Part shown: positions 22,850 through 33,488 of the stretch, one piece after another
Layout of the letters: each line of letters begins with the position of its first letter
Numbering within the stretch: the first letter of the stretch is position 1
Assembly: GCF_949987515.2 (NCBI RefSeq)
Contig: NC_082691.1
Span: forward strand, 62,069,740-62,133,739
Direction of reading: 5' to 3'
Source of the DNA: Delphinus delphis
Lineage: Eukaryota; Chordata; Mammalia; Artiodactyla; Delphinidae
Length of the DNA: 64,000 bases
The notes under the pieces: generated by a model
Told to the model about the DNA's origin: nothing
Seen by the model: the letters and a program-made list of their open reading frames with translations, nothing else
Databases searched by the model: none
Position numbers and translations under genes: made by a program

Positions 22850-24080
22850 AGGTGGAGGTATCATCTCGCAAAGTTGGGGCAAGAGTTGAAAATGAACCGA
22901 GAAAGGATGGGGGAGATGAAGGAAAACTCTCCCTGACTGGATCAAGGGAGGATGGAGTGGAGAGTAAGTCAGGAAAGAGAAAACAGACCTGGAGGCCGAT
23001 GGCAGAGAGAGTTAGGCTGAGGGTGTTAGGTGTAATGCAATGCGAGATAGGAGCCATTGAAGATTTTGGAGCAAGGGAATGGCTTGGTCAGATTAACAGG
23101 TGGCAAAACTCATTCAGCCCCTGGCTGGACAGTGGGTGAGAGTAGAGGCCTGGTGACCAGTTGGGACGATATTGCAACTGGTAAAGGTAACAGTCCCTGG
23201 CTGGGGCAATTCCTTGTGGTTGGAGAAGAGAAACAAAATACCTTTCTAATGTAGATGAGGGATAGGCCTGGATGGATTAGATCAGGGTGGGAGTGATCTA
23301 TGTAGAAGATGCTAATTCTTTTTTTTTAAATAAATTTATTTATTTAATTTATTTATTTTTGGCTGCGTTGGGTCTTCGTTGCTGTGCGCGGGCTTTCTCT
23401 AGTTGAGGCGAGCGGGGGCTACTCTTCGTTGAGGTGCGCGGGCTTCTCATTGCAGTGGCTTCTCTTGTTGCGGAGCACAGGCTCTAGGTGCACGGGCTTC
23501 AGTAGTTGTGGCTCGAGGGCTCTAGTGCACAGGCTCAGTAGTTGTGGCTCACGGGCTGAGTTGCTCCGCAGCATCTGGGACCTTCCCGGACCAGGGCTTG
23601 AACCGCACTGACAGGCGGATTCTTAACCACTGCGCCACCAGGGAAGCCCCGAAGACGCTAATTCTTAACTAGGTTTCTGATTTGGGCAATTGGGGGGATA
23701 GTGGTGTCATTTACAAGGACTGAGAACACAGTGACGAGCTTGGTTTTGGACGGGCTGACTGCTGTGTGTCTGTGAGGCATCAACTTGGAGACGTCCAGTA
23801 GATAGTTGGATAGATAGGTGTGGGGCTCAGATGACAGATTTGGGCTCATTGGCAAATAGCTGTGGATAGAGAGTGGTGCTCAGCGGGGTGGGGGTGGGGA
23901 TGTGGTGGGAGTGTCAGAGTCTGTGGGAGCCATCTCTACGCCCCCCGCAGAGATGGTGCTACGCACCCGGTCTAAGTGCTGCCTGAGAGTGAGAAGAGGG
24001 TGAGGACACAAGCCCTGGGGACCAGCATCATTTAATGGGGGGAAGAGGAGGAATGTCAATGAGTGGGGTTAAGGAAGCCC
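22850..24080 (-). mobile_element. L2 LINE, inverted, split by a CHR SINE
   Basis: Inverted L2 3' region. At the left are 'agccattgaagattttggag', a gaatggcttggtcagatt segment and 'gaccagttgggacgatattg'. To the right of the SINE are 'ttggttttggacgggctgac', 'acttggagacgtccagtaga' and 'ccctggggaccagcatca'. The SINE at 23321-23650 with its target duplication splits it. No intact frame remains. Confidence 0.65.
23305..23666 (-). mobile_element. CHR-type SINE, long form, with target duplication
   Basis: Inverted element 23321-23650 with an ATTT-rich tail on the left and the head ending ccaccagggaagc on the right. A 16 bp direct repeat gaagatgctaattctt (one mismatch) lies at 23305-23320 and 23651-23666. 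It inserted into an older inverted L2. Confidence 0.95.
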
Positions 24081-25469
24081 AGGGGCATGGTTTTAGGTGT
24101 CCGTGTTGCAGAGGGGGGTGTGGTGAGGCGTGAGTCAGAGCACGGGGTCAGCTGACAGAAAAGCCCAGGAGCTAAGTCACACCTGCTGTTGCTGGTACCC
24201 ACTGGGTTTGCAAGCTGTCCTGGAAGGAATGTGCAGGTGCACTACTCTGGGCCCCCAAAGCCCCAGGGAGGCCGTCCATCTTGTGCTCATGGGAAGGTGC
24301 AGCTGACTGCCTAGCATCTCTACCCTCTCCCAACCCGTTTGTCCCAGGTCTTGGGCATCTGTCCTCTCAGCCCTCCTAGCCCCCTTCTCTTTCTCTCACT
24401 TTCAGAGCCAGAGACCTAGGCCAGCACAGGCCCAGGTGTGTTACCAGTTCCTGTACTCCACTCCCATGTCCCAGAGCTCCCCCTTTCCAGGGGTGCAGGA
24501 GTGCCATGCAGGCTTAAGCTGAATTTTATGCTGCAGTTCAGATCTCCTGTTGCATGAGCAACCCATGCCTGGGCTTGGGGTGGTTAGATTTGATGGGAGG
24601 CCTAGGCTGGGGCCACCCTCTGAGGTGACACGGTGCACCAGTAAATTGGCCATGTTGCCCTGGCTGGGAGAGTGGATGGCTCTGTGCCACCCACTCCAAT
24701 GACTGAGAGAGGCAGTCAGCGCCTGGGTGTTGGGCAGCTGAGGCCACAGCCTCTGAGGTCCACATGGGGGCGCCTGGCAGTCTGGGCAGCGACTGAGTCA
24801 TGTCTGAAGCCGCTGTGGCTGGAACATCCAGTGCGCACTGGTGATCAGGAGCTCATCTGGGCCATCCGCCTGCCAGCCTGTGTCTGACATGATCTCCTGG
24901 ATGACACAGTGTTCCCAGCACTTGCCTGCAGCACGGAGGCCTTGCAGAGTTGGGCTGAGGAGGGTCAGGGAGGCCCCTGAAATCCACAGCTCCGGGACCA
25001 ACACACAAGACTCGGATCTTAGAGGCACAGGGCGAGTTCCTGTCCAGAGAGAAAAGGGAGCTTCTTTTCTATTTCAGCAACCCCTGCCAGATGCCAGCTC
25101 CTGAACTGTAGCCCCTTCCCTAAAGGGCCCCCGTATCTCCCCACCCCCCCGCGCTCAACAATATAAGAAACGCCCAGCTATGCCCAGAATGGAGGCTTGC
25201 TGTGGGTAGGTGGGCCGGCAACATGGAGAGAGGTCAAGGGCTTTAAACGTGGAAAAACCTTTAGAGAACGTCTTGCCTGGTGTGGGCTTTCAAACATATT
25301 TAGCAGCGACTCAGGTACATGAAAGTAGTCACACTGACTGCAGTGGGGCTACAGGGCTGGGGCCGCTGTTGAGCCCTCTCCCCCGTGCCCACTCGCAGCA
25401 GCCACCGGAGTGTCTGTGATTAACACCTGCAGCTCCACGTAGCTGTATATCAGCTTCAATCTCTGCACG
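24081..25469. other. Intergenic, no recognised feature
   Basis: Unique sequence with no confident repeat or exon. Confidence 0.4.
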
Positions 25470-25580
25470 ATACATTCCGCCTGCCTGCTTTACAGATAGG
25501 CACACTGAGACTTAAGGAGGAGGAGCGATTTACATGAGGTTGTTTGTGGCAAAGCCAGGGACATGAACCCAGGTTCCTGC
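25470..25580 (-). mobile_element. MIR SINE fragment
   Basis: Inverted MIR piece: 'tttacagataggcacactga', 'agccagggacatgaacccag'. Confidence 0.55.
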
Positions 25581-25639
25581 ATCCCAGCCTGGGGCCTCCC
25601 GCTGCCCGGGAGAACTCCATCTTCCTGACTGTTGGTTGG

Positions 25640-25790
25640 ATTCCAACAGCTCTGTTTTAAAGAATAATTGTATTGTCCTAATTACGCATCTCAATATTTG
25701 AAAAACCATCTTACATCTGCTTTGGAAGCAGGCGGAGTGAAGGTCATCAACGCATATGTAAAATCATTACACTCCTTTTGTGTGCAGCTC
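25640..25790. promoter_or_regulatory. Candidate enhancer with homeodomain-like sites
   Basis: AT-rich, repeat-free stretch with AATAATTG (about 25663), CTAATTACGCAT (25679-25690), ATATGTAAAAT and CATTA motifs. Homeodomain and POU-type binding is plausible from these cores, but function is inference. Confidence 0.3.
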
Positions 25791-26059
25791 TGGTCTCTGC
25801 TGCCCTGTGGGAGGAAATAAAAGGATGAATCTGGTCCCGGCCCTGATGAGCTCACAGTCAGCCTGGGCCTTTGGGGAGAGAGGGTGGCAGACTCTGGGCC
25901 CACCCTCAGAAGCTGCAGACAGGCTAGGGAGGAGAGTTGGCACCTTGTAGTGTGCCCCTGGGGTGGGGGGCAGCATAGCAGGTGCTCCCAGGCATCTTTC
26001 TGGCTAGCTGCAGGGCAGAGGCACAGTCACAGTTCCTGTGTCTCTGGCCTGAATGCTAT
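25791..26059. other. Intergenic with a possible L2 remnant
   Basis: A short inverted L2-like phrase (ctggtcccggccctgatgag) is near 25830. Otherwise nothing is recognised. Confidence 0.4.
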
Positions 26060-26265
26060 TAAGAATGTGGACAATGCTACTTAATAGCTATGATCTTAGG
26101 CAAGTTTGCTAACCTTTTTGTACCAGTTTCCTCATCTGAGTGTGGAGACTATACAAGCACAAACCTCGAAGAGTTGCTGTGAAATTTATCATGTATCAAT
26201 ATATGCAAAACACTTAGCACTGCAGCTGGTATATGGTAAATGCCCCTAACAGTTAGCCGATGATG
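26060..26265 (+). mobile_element. MIR SINE
   Basis: 'tatgatcttaggcaagtttg', 'ccagtttcctcatctgagtg' and the end 'ggtatatggtaaatgcccc' match MIR in order. Confidence 0.75.
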
Positions 26266-26389
26266 ATGATATGACGCGGTTGCAGCGGGCTCAGGTGGGC
26301 GTCCACCCTGGAGGAGGGGCTGCAGGGTGAGCCCTCCCAGGGGCAGCGCTTCTTGCCTGAGGCTTGGTCATTGGAAACTTGATTGAATG

Positions 26390-26625
26390 TAGAGGAGAGA
26401 GTGCTGGCCCAGGAAGCAAGTGACTTGGAACTCAGATCCTTGCTCTGCGGCTGAGGACCCAGGGCAGGTCTGTTTCTTCCCTGAGCCTCAGTTTTTGCAT
26501 CTGTAAGGTGGGGAGCATTACACCAAACACACCATGGTGCTGTGAGTGTTAGACCAGATCAATGTGCAGAATACTTATCACCTTACCTGGCACCTTGGAG
26601 GAGGCATTCAGAGAATGTTAGTTCC
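26390..26625 (+). mobile_element. MIR SINE
   Basis: 'gagcctcagtttttgcatct', 'gtaaggtggggagcatta', then 'cttacctggcaccttgga' and an end near 'gagaatgttagttcccc'. Confidence 0.75.
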
Positions 26626-26764
26626 CCTCCCAGAGAGGACAGGCAGGGGGACCCTGGGTAATGCATCACACAAGGAGCCTCCTTAGAGTTTAGGGAGAAG
26701 CTGGAAGCAACAGCACCAGGAGATAATAGAGATGGGAGCAGGCAGAGAAGTCAGGCTGAGACAG

Positions 26765-26885
26765 AGGAAACTTTCATTTTTATTCACTCAGCACCTGGAC
26801 ATGAACTGTGTCTGGTCCCTGGGCTGGATCCTGGGCAGACAGACATGGCTGATATAGTCCTGCCCACAGGAGCTTCTAGGCTGGA
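26765..26885 (-). mobile_element. L2 LINE 3' fragment
   Basis: Inverted L2: 'tttattcactcagcacctgg', 'ctgggctggatcctgggcag', 'cccacaggagcttctaggct'. Confidence 0.6.
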
Positions 26886-27440
26886 AAGAGCGGCGTGAAG
26901 ATGTCCCCTCAAATGAATACTGTGCCAGGTGGAGCTACAACAGGGTCTGAGGTCCCCTTAAGCTGGGGAGGGTTGGGGTTCTGTTTTGTTCCGTTTGGCT
27001 GGGGTTTGACAGCTTCGATAGAAGAAACATGGGCATACCAGATACGTTGAAGGGCATCCCAGGCGCAGGGAACTCGTGGGCAAGGAGAGGGGCAGGAAAT
27101 CATGAGGGGTGTTCAGTAGACTGACTGAGTGAAGGTCTAAGCTGCAAATTTTTCTTCCCCAAAGGAGGCAAGCTGGATCTGAAACTCTGTTCCATCCCTA
27201 TCTCTTGCGTAGATCACCCCATTCAAGCAGGAAGAGAATTTTCCCTGGAGGAGTCTCTTAAAATACAGACCAAAGCTCTAGACTACACAGGGCAATATTG
27301 ACTGAAAGCTCACCACAGGCCTTGGGAGGGTCTAGTGAATCCTGCAGTGAGCCTGGGCAGGCCTGGAAGGCTTCTTGGAGGAGGTGATGTTGGTGGAAGC
27401 TTGCCCCTGTGTCAGGAGAAAGCCAAGTTGACAGACGATC
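26886..27440. other. Intergenic, no recognised feature
   Basis: No gene or confident repeat seen. Confidence 0.4.
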
Positions 27441-27483
27441 ATTCACTTCCTATTGCAGATCAGAGCTGGGAGTTTTCCTCAGA
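27441..27483 (+). repeat. Local direct repeat, unit A (partner at 28451)
   Basis: Shares its first 10 bp (attcacttcc) and its last 23 bp exactly with 28451-28491. The final shared block starts cagagctgggag and ends cctcaga. It is not a repeat family I recognise. Confidence 0.85.
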
Positions 27484-28450
27484 TTACTTCTCACTAAAAA
27501 GACAGGCCTCTTCTCAGGCACGGCGCTTCTGTTTTCCCCAAATGGGGATAATCAGCTTGTTTGGGAGTTGGGCTGACAGCTCAGGCAGCAGGCGGGGGCT
27601 GCGGGCGGGAGGCCCCTGGGTGCAGGCAGCTCTCAGAGAGCAGACGCTGCCTGGGTGACAACCCCAGACAGGTGGGGATTTCTATTTGCGCCCCGGAGGA
27701 GAGGGCTGCGGCGCAGTTAGCTCAGTTATGTGAACCCCGAGAGCCTGCCTGGCTGTCTCATGCCTGAATCCAGCCACCCCTTGCTCCAGGAGAAGAGACC
27801 CATCAGGATCTGTGCTTGGAGCTGCGCTGAGTCTTTCCAGACCTCCCGCAGGAAGGGACCTGACTGTCCCCTCTCCCTCCCCTTCTCTGGGAAGACTTCC
27901 TTGGCTCCCCCGTCCCTTGCTGATGGTCCCACCCCACCTGTCTCCACAACCCTGAGAGGCCCAGCCTCAGACTCCAGCCCAGGACGCACTCTTCATGGGC
28001 TCACGAACTGGCGGATGAGGGGAGCAGCCACCGGCCTTCGGATCTCCATGCACAGGATGCAGGTGAGCCTCTCCTCTGCTCGAGGGTCAGCTCCAGGCCC
28101 TTGTCCTGCTCAGCATACCTAAGCACTTGGCCAGAAGGCTTGAGTACTGAACACAGCAGGGCTGAGCCATATCCGCCCTGAGGATGGTGACCTCGCCCCG
28201 CAGGGGCTCTGCAGGTCTGCGGGAGGCCCCATAGCCGCTTTGCCAGCTTTAAGGAGGTGAACCAGCCCAGACAGCCCTTCTCAGAGGCTTGCACTCCCCC
28301 TCACCCCCGACCCAACACACCCTTTGATTTCTTTCCTTGTGGAAGGAAGTGGGTGGACTTCCCCAGCTCCAAGGTCCCGCCGCCCCCATCTCAGCACCCC
28401 TTTTCTGGCTCCCCAGTCGGGGCCCAGCTTCCATCTCTCACTGTTGGCTT
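27484..28450. other. Intergenic, no recognised feature
   Basis: GC-rich unique sequence. The open frames overlap on both strands without domain support. Confidence 0.4.
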
Positions 28451-28491
28451 ATTCACTTCCAGTGCATCCAGAGCTGGGAGTTTTCCTCAGA
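28451..28491 (+). repeat. Local direct repeat, unit A second copy
   Basis: Partner of 27441-27483. It is followed one base later by the 94 bp unit B, so the two duplicated pieces are juxtaposed here but separate elsewhere. Confidence 0.85.
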
Positions 28492-28492
28492 C

Positions 28493-28586
28493 TCTGTGGT
28501 TACACATTCCAGCTGTTCCAGAGAGCAAGGTTTAGTAGGGACTTTAACAAAGCCTGAGGTCTCTCCCGAGGGCACCGATGGGAGAC
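28493..28586 (+). repeat. 94 bp near-identical direct duplication, unit B copy 1
   Basis: Matches 30396-30489 at 92 of 94 positions, with no gaps. The mismatches are a/g in the 'ttcc?gctgttcc' segment and c/g in 'gggcac?gatggg'. Flanks on both sides differ. It matches no SINE, LINE or LTR I recognise. Confidence 0.95.
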
Positions 28587-28603
28587 CTGGCTGTAGAGAC
28601 CAA

Positions 28604-28619
28604 TACGCCCCCTGGTGGT
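28604..28619 (-). promoter_or_regulatory. Candidate CTCF binding site
   Basis: On the minus strand, positions 28618 down to 28605 read CCACCAGGGGGCGT. This fits the CTCF core (CCASYAGRKGGCRS) at every position except the last. It lies 20 bp from the end of duplicated unit B. Binding is inferred from the motif only. Confidence 0.5.
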
Positions 28620-30189
28620 GTGTTCCTGGGTTGCAGGTCCTGGAGGTCTGCAGAGCCCAGGGCCGGGAGGCAGGGCCCCTGGCTCTGTCCTGGGTTCCCC
28701 ACCACTGACCCCCAGTGTGTCAACCACAAAAGCCCTCCACCCTCGGCATCTCAACTTCCCCATCTGCCTCTTGGGTGTCGAGGAGACCCCTGCAAGGTGT
28801 ACCTGAGGCTGTGGCCCCCTGGAGAGGCACCTCTGGGACCACCAGCCATCTGGCCCTCGGTAGCCATGTGGAGCACCCTTCCTCCACTGTGGTCTCCCAG
28901 GCAACGGCGAGCTGCCTGCCAAGCTCGCTGCCGAGGCCTGGCTCCTGCACACATCTTTAGTGCCACACAGAGATGGCTGATGGCAGAGCCAGGGCGAGGC
29001 CCATCCTCCCCAGCTGTCGCAGGGAGCAAATCAGACAAAGGCTGAGTGGGGTTGAGAGGGGCGGTGCCAGGGCAGGGGCCCTGGGAAAGTAGCTCAGAGC
29101 CTTGGCTGGCCTCCGCCTACCTCATCCTCCTAACACTGCCCTCTTGGTGACCCCTGCTTTCTAGAACACTCCATTTGGAATCTCACAGCACTGGGCATCA
29201 GTTTCTCCATCTATCAAAGGAGTCGGGGCCGATCTCTAGCCCACCAGACTCTAAAGGCCTGAGACAAGACCCCAGTTGGGATGTCAGAGGCCTGTGGAAT
29301 GGGCCCTGAACAGTCTTTGGAAAGCTGCCCCAGCTGCCCCAGCAGGACATCAGAGAGTGTATCTCTCCATGGCATGTACTAGACAAAGTCTCCAGGGCCA
29401 TTTGCTCCAAGATCCAGAAGCCACGCTCTGCTCCTCACTCCACACCACTGGTGACAAGCCTTCTCCCAGCTGCCACTCCCAGGACTGGCAGGCTCTGGTG
29501 GCTGGGCAGTTCTTCCTTAGATTAGAGTTGCTCCTGCATTAAGGCCGCCATGCCACCCCTGTCCTGACAGATGTGGAAGCTGGAGCTGGCCCTGGGAGGT
29601 GGGACCAAAGGGGGATGTGCAGAGAGGAGAGAGTCCTGGGGACAGCTGCTTCTGCATGTGAATAGCTGGGGCGGGGGGGCAGAGAGCGGAGATCTCCCAG
29701 CACCCACAAGACAAGGACATGGGAAGCAGACATCATCCCACCTCCAGCAGATTCCCAGGTCCAGAGCAAAGACGCAGGCATTCCCCAACCACACTGGGTC
29801 CCCCGGGTCTTGGCTTGGGGCACCAGAAGGGACCACTGCTGTGATGGGGAGTTCCACTGGGACTGGGCAGCTGGCAGCACCAGGCAGTCAGGCAAGGATA
29901 CTGCCAGCCCCTGTGCCCCCTTTGTGTGAATTAGAAAAATACGCCCTCTCTTGGCAGCCATAGCCCCGCAGCGCATGGATTTCAGTCCCTCACCACCTGT
30001 GTAGGTGGCCATAGCTCAGGGCTGAACCTGAATCGCCATCCAAAAGAGCCGGCCAAGCAGCAATTGGAGAGGTCGTTTGACCAATCCCCTGGAGAATCAA
30101 GACAGGTTCCTGGCACAGCTGCGTGGGGAAGCTTTGGTGACTTGGAGCTGAGGCCTGGAGGCCAAGACAGAAAGGGCGTTGGTTCCTTC
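28620..30189. other. Intergenic, no recognised feature
   Basis: GC-rich unique sequence with many mutually overlapping open frames. No conserved exon or confident repeat was seen. Confidence 0.45.
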
Positions 30190-30300
30190 AATACTGATTG
30201 CGAGCACTCTTCAGGATGCTGGGAGGACAGTGGTAATCAAGACAGACAAGGTCCCTGTGGTCCCAAAGCTTATGTTTCAGGCTGAAGAAACAGACAATGG
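30190..30300 (-). mobile_element. L2 LINE 3' fragment
   Basis: Inverted L2-like phrases: 'aggatgctgggaggacagtg', 'aatcaagacagacaaggtcc', 'aaagcttatgtttcaggct'. Confidence 0.5.
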
Positions 30301-30395
30301 TACCCTAGAAAAACATCAGGCAGCATGCAGAGACTTACACTCTGGGGGTGGGGAGTGAGTGAAGAGCAGTGGGAGGTTGGAGGCGGATAGAGATG

Positions 30396-30489
30396 TCTGT
30401 GGTTACACATTCCGGCTGTTCCAGAGAGCAAGGTTTAGTAGGGACTTTAACAAAGCCTGAGGTCTCTCCCGAGGGCACGGATGGGAGAC
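30396..30489 (+). repeat. 94 bp near-identical direct duplication, unit B copy 2
   Basis: Second copy of the unit at 28493-28586, in the same orientation about 1.9 kb away, with 92 of 94 bases identical. It lacks the unit A sequence and the CTCF-like motif that border copy 1. Confidence 0.95.
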
Positions 30490-30524
30490 TGAGCCTTATA
30501 CTGAGGCCTGAATGATAAGAAGGA

Positions 30525-30825
30525 AAGTGGGATTGGGGATGCTACTGGCCTGGAGTAGGTAGAGGCCAGGGATGCTGTATAACATCCCGCAAGGCACAGG
30601 ACAGTCCCCACAACCAAGGACTGTCTGCCCCAAACGTCAATAGTGCTAAGGCTGTGAAGCCCTGATCTAAATGTTGGTGTCCCCCGGGTCTGCTGTTCTT
30701 TATGGATAATCCAGGGTCACTGGAGTCACATTTCTAGCTCTTTCTGTATAGACTCTGGGTTCACATTCTGTCTCCACCACTTACCCAAAATGTCAACGGT
30801 GCAGAGGTTGAGAAACTGCTGTAGA
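30525..30825 (+). mobile_element. hAT-type non-autonomous DNA transposon fossils
   Basis: Ordered phrases 'ggggatgctactggcctgga', 'gaggccagggatgctgtata', 'acatcccgcaaggcacagga' and 'aacgtcaatagtgctaaggc' match a common mammalian non-coding DNA-transposon repeat. A second short piece of the same kind ('aaaatgtcaacggtgcagag') sits at about 30785-30825. Confidence 0.55.
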
Positions 30826-31164
30826 GGAAGAATGGAAACTTCGAGATACTTAGACCGCGCAGGCTCACGCAGCAGCCACTGGCCACGGGGGGCTTTGGGG
30901 CATTAACATGGGATGGTCCCAACCAAGATGTGCTGGGATTGTAAAACACACACCAGATTTCAGGCTTAGTACAATAAAAATAATGGAAAATATTCATCTT
31001 TTTATATTGATTATATGTTGAAATCAAAATATTTTAGATATATGGGGTTAAATAAAATATATCATTAAAACTAATTCCACTTCTTTTTATCTTTTTTAAC
31101 GTGGTTAGTAGAAAATTTTAAATCATATGTAGCTCACATTATGTTTCTACTGGATGGTGCTGAG
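30826..31164. other. Intergenic, AT-rich
   Basis: AT-rich, with no confident feature. Confidence 0.4.
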
Positions 31165-31600
31165 TTAGACAGTGATAATATTGATTAAACTGCCTACTAT
31201 GTGCCAAGCACTGTTCTTTGTTTTTTTTGGTTTTTTTTTTTGCAGTACGTGGGCCTCTCACTGCTGTGGCCTCTCCCGTTGCGGAGCACAGGCTCCGGAT
31301 GCGCAGGCTCAGCGGCCATGGCTCACGGGCCCAGCCGCTCCGCGGCATGTGGGATCTTCCTGGACTGGGGCACGAACCTGTGTCCCCTGCATCGGCAGGC
31401 GGACTCTCAACCACCGCACCACCAGGGAAGCCCCAACTGTTCTCTTTACATACACCATTTGACTTACTTTTCATAGTCACTTCATCAGGGAGATACTGTT
31501 ATTATTCTCACTTTTCATTTAAGAAAACTTTGGCTCAGAGAGGTTAAGTAACTTGCCCAAGGCCACACAGGGAGTAAGTATAGAGCTGGTTCACTGGGTT
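31165..31600 (-). mobile_element. MIR SINE, inverted, split by a CHR SINE
   Basis: The left part has 'ctatgtgccaagcactgttc'. The right part resumes with 'aactgttctctttacata' and continues through 'gagatactgttattattctc', 'tttggctcagagaggttaag' and 'aacttgcccaaggccacaca'. The young SINE lies between them. Confidence 0.8.
31209..31446 (-). mobile_element. CHR-type SINE, short form
   Basis: Inverted element at about 31221-31434, with a T-rich tail at the left and the head ending ccaccagggaagccc. An imperfect direct repeat around actgttctt (about 31210 and 31436) flanks it. It is nested in an inverted MIR. Confidence 0.93.
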
Positions 31601-31614
31601 TGCTTTGAACAGCA

Positions 31615-32060
31615 GGTGGAGGGTGATGCCAGTCACTGAGAAAGGGAAGCTGGGGGGAGAGAACAAGCTCGGAAGAGGACTCAAGTGTTCTGGGTGGTCC
31701 TGCCAAGTTTGAGATGACTGTAGACATCCAACTGGAGACATCAAGAAGGCAGTGGGTTTACAGGGAGACCTCTGGGCCAGAGATAGACAATTGGGGGTCA
31801 GCAGTAGATAAATGGAATTTAAAGCCATAGAGGGTAATGTGATCACTAAGAGAGACTGCAGATGTTGGAGAGAAGGTTGATCAGGATGGAGCCTGGAGCA
31901 CACCAACATTTAGAGTGCGAGTTATGGAGAAGGAGCCCTGATGGGAGGCTGAGAGAGAGAAGCCAGTGAGGCAAGAGGAAAACTCAGCAAGAAAAGAAGG
32001 TATCTTAAGAAAGAGGGTGTGGTCAGTTTTCAGGTTGACCTGTGAGCCTCTGTGCGGTTG
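31615..32060 (-). mobile_element. L2 LINE, inverted
   Basis: 'gtttgagatgactgtagaca', 'tccaactggagacatcaaga', 'ggaatttaaagccatagagg' and 'ggatggagcctggagcacac' match the inverted L2 3' region. It is the same family as the block at 22850-24080. Confidence 0.65.
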
Positions 32061-32799
32061 GAGCAAGATAGCAGGAGAACTCACTCCCAACGTAGGCCCT
32101 CTGGGGGGGCTGGGCTCACCCGTGGGCACACCCGTGGCCAGACTCATGCTGAGTTCCCAGAACTAGGCATCCTTGGTTCCTGAAAAGAGCAGGGACGGGC
32201 TAGGTCCAGTGCACCCAGCTAAAGTGAGAGGTAGCCCCGTGGTGTGGGAGTGGGACCCACATTTCGTTACCAGGAGGTCCTCCGGTATGTCTGACTATAA
32301 TCCTAACTACGTCAAAGTTAGCCTACAGTTCTTTGTAGCTGAGCTGAGCAGACCCCCTCATACACATCCCTTTTATGGTTGGAGACAGATAAAGTGCTTG
32401 TTTTCCCCTCCACCCTCTCATAAGCCCATCAACCCCGTCTCTCCCAGGCTACTCCTCCTTCTTTCACCTGGGTAAGAAATTTCTCCTCCTTGCAATAGCC
32501 CACAGATTTAGCTCAGGATTCAGAGTGGGAGAGATGGGTAGAGACTCTGATCTGAGCTTCCCGTGTCCTGCCTCTGGTTCTAGAAGCTTCCGGCTGGCCC
32601 CCAGCCCTAACTCCCACGGTCTCTCTCAGCTGATCTGAAAGGTCTCTGTTCAGGAATCTGTTCTCAAGAGCACTTGTTTCTGCTTTGGCAACCTCCTCGC
32701 TGCCACCTGGCTCCTGACCACAGCCCAACCTGGCTTCTGTTCGCAGTGCGCCCACCCTTGGCGTTCTGGGTGCCCCCCGCCCCTAGCGCACATCCCGTC
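32061..32799. other. Intergenic, no recognised feature
   Basis: No exon or confident repeat seen. Confidence 0.4.
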
Positions 32800-33050
32800 T
32801 GGGCTCCCCTGCCGCTTCGTCAGAGCGGTCGTCCCGGTGCACCAGCCCCTGCATGTCCCCGATCGCTAATCTCTTCATCAGCAGCTTCTTTTCAACCGCA
32901 CTGCCCACAGAACCAAGTGCTTTGTCGATGAAAAGGCCCTTTGGGGGCAAACAGGAAATTAAAGACTCCGAGCGCAGTAAGAAAATCCATTCTTTTTCAT
33001 GGATTTCTGCAATCTGATTGCTCTGGCTCCTGCTGAGTGGCTGGGATCTC
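32800..33050. promoter_or_regulatory. Candidate conserved non-coding stretch
   Basis: Repeat-free sequence retaining scattered CpGs (cgatcgctaatc, gtcgatgaaaa, ccgagcgcag) with TAATC and ATTAAAG motifs. Retained CpG outside a CpG island hints at constraint. This is inference only. Confidence 0.25.
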
Positions 33051-33357
33051 CTGGTCGGAGCTCACACCCACGGACGCTGGCCAGTGGGGGTGATGTCACG
33101 AGGAGGGCTCTGTCTGAGATTCCAACATCCACATCGTCCGTGCCTTTGGGTGACCATGCGAGGCTGGCCACCCAATCAGCAGGGGGGTCCTCGGCAGGAG
33201 GGAGCCTTCAGGGCACCGTCAGAGCTCACACCTTGCTCGGAGCTGTCCCTGGCCAGCTGGGAAAGAGTGTGTCTTGAGAGAGGAGCCGCTGGCAGGGCCA
33301 GGGGGTTTTGTGACTCTGAGTGTAGAGTGAGAAGGGACAGCCTTCTGGCCCTGGGGC
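33051..33357. other. Intergenic, no recognised feature
   Basis: Nothing recognised between the candidate element and the truncated SINE. Confidence 0.4.
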
Positions 33358-33488
33358 CCAGGCTCAGCGGCCATGGCTCACAGGCCCAGCTGCTCCGCGG
33401 CATGTGGGATCTTCCCGGACCGGGGCACGAACCCGTGTCCCCTGCATCGGCAGGCGGACCCCCAACCACTGTGCCACCAGGGAAGCCC
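33358..33488 (-). mobile_element. CHR-type SINE, head only (truncated)
   Basis: Starts at the caggctcagcggcc segment, as the copy at 2661 does, and runs to ccaccagggaagccc. It lacks the 3' portion and the tail. No clear target duplication was seen. Confidence 0.85.
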
